From Pseudomonadota bacterium (GTDB lineage Bacteria > Pseudomonadota > Gammaproteobacteria > Arenicellales > UBA868), in contig JABJIU010000049.1 in the NCBI GenBank assembly GCA_018661145.1, positions 1 to 5,977 on the forward strand: a stretch of 5,977 nucleotides of DNA. The letters run 5' to 3'. The position numbers and the translations under genes were made by a program. Shown here in pieces: positions 5,124 to 5,977 of the stretch; within the stretch, counting starts at the first letter, position 1, and each line of letters starts with the position of its first letter. Under the pieces are notes generated by a model that saw nothing but the letters and a program-made list of their open reading frames with translations, ran no database searches and was not told the DNA's origin.

Positions 5124-5627
5124 CTATGAAAAAGCAAAATACAACATAACAGCAGTGGACAGCAAAGAAACCACGGTTATCGAGACTTGTCTCGTGTTGC
5201 CAAACCATCCCATGGCTAGCATTACTGGCAAGGCAACTGCAGCAGACGACATTTGCAGCAGGAACCAAACCAGTCGATTAACTGTGGTAGGGTCGTTTGT
5301 CACATAAGCATTCCAAGGCGGCAGGTATTGGCCCGCGCCCGCCCCAGTGATCACAGTCAAGCATACACCGGCGAAGTTGCTATAAAATGACACGAAAGTC
5401 AGTACTACAAAAATCCACGAATTTAAGGTACTAAATCGTACGTGTGAGCGTAACGCTGCAAATGTGAGCATAAATACCGCTTCAAGCAATCCAAGAGTAT
5501 GAGCCATGCCAACGATTGGCGCCCCTTTCGCATTGCCGGCTACTCCGATCATCAAACCACCCAGGAAGAGTAGGCACCCACCAAAGAACATGATGGATTG
5601 ATCCAGCGTATGTTGATTGTTTTTCAT
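5124..5627 (-). CDS. Small integral membrane protein, hydroxylaminobenzene mutase-like
   Basis: A 167-residue, very hydrophobic protein with five hydrophobic segments: about 12-31, 41-60, 71-95, 118-140 and 148-166. The first four resemble the hydroxylaminobenzene mutase (HabA/HabB) pattern: G-x-LLFLGGLMIG near 16-28, the AHTLGLLEAVFML segment (42-54) matching the family's A-H-L-E-G region, and FYSNFAGVCL (81-90) matching the Y-x-N-W region of helix three. Such enzymes rearrange hydroxylaminobenzene to aminophenol, but relatives of this size are often uncharacterised, so the reaction is only suggested. The gene is markedly AT-richer than the rest of the window and lies between IS scars, which suggests transfer. 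ATG at 5627 lacks a clear Shine-Dalgarno; Met-13 is an alternative start but would trim the first segment. Confidence 0.7.
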   Translation of the reverse strand: MKNNQHTLDQSIMFFGGCLLFLGGLMIGVAGNAKGAPIVGMAHTLGLLEAVFMLTFAALRSHVRFSTLNSWIFVVLTFVSFYSNFAGVCLTVITGAGAGQYLPPWNAYVTNDPTTVNRLVWFLLQMSSAAVALPVMLAMGWFGNTRQVSITVVSLLSTAVMLYFAFS

Positions 5628-5684
5628 ATATTGAATATCTATTTTGTTCTGTAAGTCTAATCTAATTAAATGATACCAAATTTT

Positions 5685-5765
5685 CTAGATACCCTGTGTT
5701 TTCATTTTCTGCTGCCGTTTGAACTTGATGGGTGACAGCATCCCATTCCGCGCATGCTTACGCTT
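5685..5765 (-). pseudogene. 3' tail of an IS3-family transposase (OrfB) gene
   Basis: The last 26 codons before TAG (5687-5685) read KRKHARNGMLSPIKF followed by a basic tail ending MKTQGI. This matches the C-terminus of IS3-family OrfB transposases, where a Y-N-x-x-R-x-H motif precedes SPxxF. Upstream the frame stays open to about 5903, but I see no rve/integrase motif there, so the match appears to begin at about 5765 and the rest of the gene is lost. The catalytic DDE domain is absent. The tail points towards the membrane-protein gene, which starts 57 bases further along the same strand. Confidence 0.55.
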
Positions 5766-5866
5766 CGGGGGCAGTGTCAGACCAAATCCGCTTGATGCTG
5801 CCAGGTATGGCTCGTAGCCGCTTCGGGTGAGGGCATTGTCAAGCAGACACCCGCTTGATGTGCAGG
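5761..5866. repeat. Imperfect direct repeat, about 45-48 bases per copy
   Basis: CGCTTCGGG at 5761 and 5819, then CCGCTTGATG at 5788 and 5851, each followed by TGCCAGG or TGCAGG, occur in the same order 58-63 bases apart. The middle parts align only loosely. This may be a diverged tandem duplication inside the IS-scar region; the alignment was made by eye. Confidence 0.35.
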
Positions 5867-5967
5867 ACGTTTGCCGTGGCGTCTCCATTAGTGGCCTGGG
5901 CAATCATGCGCTCAATGTCCTCTGGCGTGTCACCAGGCAGGCTTCGGACGGACAATGTCTCCCCAGA
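5839..5967 (-). other. Unidentified reading frame, likely gene remnant or 3' end
   Basis: On the minus strand a frame after TGA 5970-5968 reads GETLSVRSLPGDTPEDIERM, then IAQATNGDATANVLHIKRVS, Ala, and stops at TGA 5841-5839. The composition (charged helix PEDIERMIAQA, then a strand-like VLHIKRV) looks like a real C-terminus rather than noise. There is no ATG near its beginning, only TTG at 5955-5953 and an internal ATG within ERM. An in-frame stop just upstream means the gene is short, broken, or shifted at the window edge. I do not recognise a family. Confidence 0.35.
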
Positions 5968-5977
5968 TCATTGACCA

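Noticed and set aside
1..5977. tRNA, rRNA, CRISPR arrays, toxin-antitoxin or defence modules
   Set aside because: I found no cloverleaf with a T-loop GTTCGANTC-type match, no regularly spaced repeats, and no recognisable toxin, antitoxin or defence protein in any frame.

Overview
The window looks like an accessory, insertion-sequence-rich stretch of a GC-rich proteobacterial genome. I think Alphaproteobacteria is most likely, from the IS427-type IS5 element, the DUF6961-like small protein and the style of the small secreted proteins. Nothing here fixes the genus. It has three zones.

Zone 1 (1-2312) is one edge of a nonribosomal peptide locus. A large synthetase gene runs leftwards off the window edge. 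Its visible 611 residues hold a complete condensation domain of the EntF type and the first part of an adenylation domain (core motifs A1 and A2). Facing away from it, across a roughly 250-base divergent control region, is a complete MbtH-like gene. MbtH-like proteins bind and activate adenylation domains, so the two genes very probably work together. A siderophore is a plausible product but the window does not prove it. The synthetase start is unusual: the only good Shine-Dalgarno serves a four-codon ORF whose stop overlaps the synthetase start codon as ATGA, and a 6-bp inverted repeat abuts that Shine-Dalgarno.

Zone 2 (2309-4768) starts with an 843-bp IS5-family element with 18-bp inverted repeats (one mismatch) and a CTAG target duplication that includes the mbtH-like stop codon. 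Its transposase has an in-frame TAA and a frame change at an A7 run. After it comes a tightly packed plus-strand set: a small gene broken by one stop codon, a DUF6961-like small protein, and a secreted endonuclease I-family nuclease that starts with TTG. Each junction overlaps by 4 bases. A secreted pentapeptide-repeat protein with its own ribosome binding site and a candidate promoter follows.

Zone 3 (about 4769-5977) is a patchwork: a 5' remnant of a second, different IS5-family transposase gene; an AT-rich membrane-protein gene that resembles hydroxylaminobenzene mutases; the 3' tail of an IS3-family transposase gene; an imperfect repeat; and the end of an unidentified reading frame at the right edge. 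The drop in GC inside this IS-bounded patch suggests transferred DNA.

I found no tRNA, rRNA, CRISPR array, phage module or recognisable new defence system. The points most worth checking are the synthetase translation start, the IS insertion at the mbtH-like stop codon, and the low-GC gene between IS scars.
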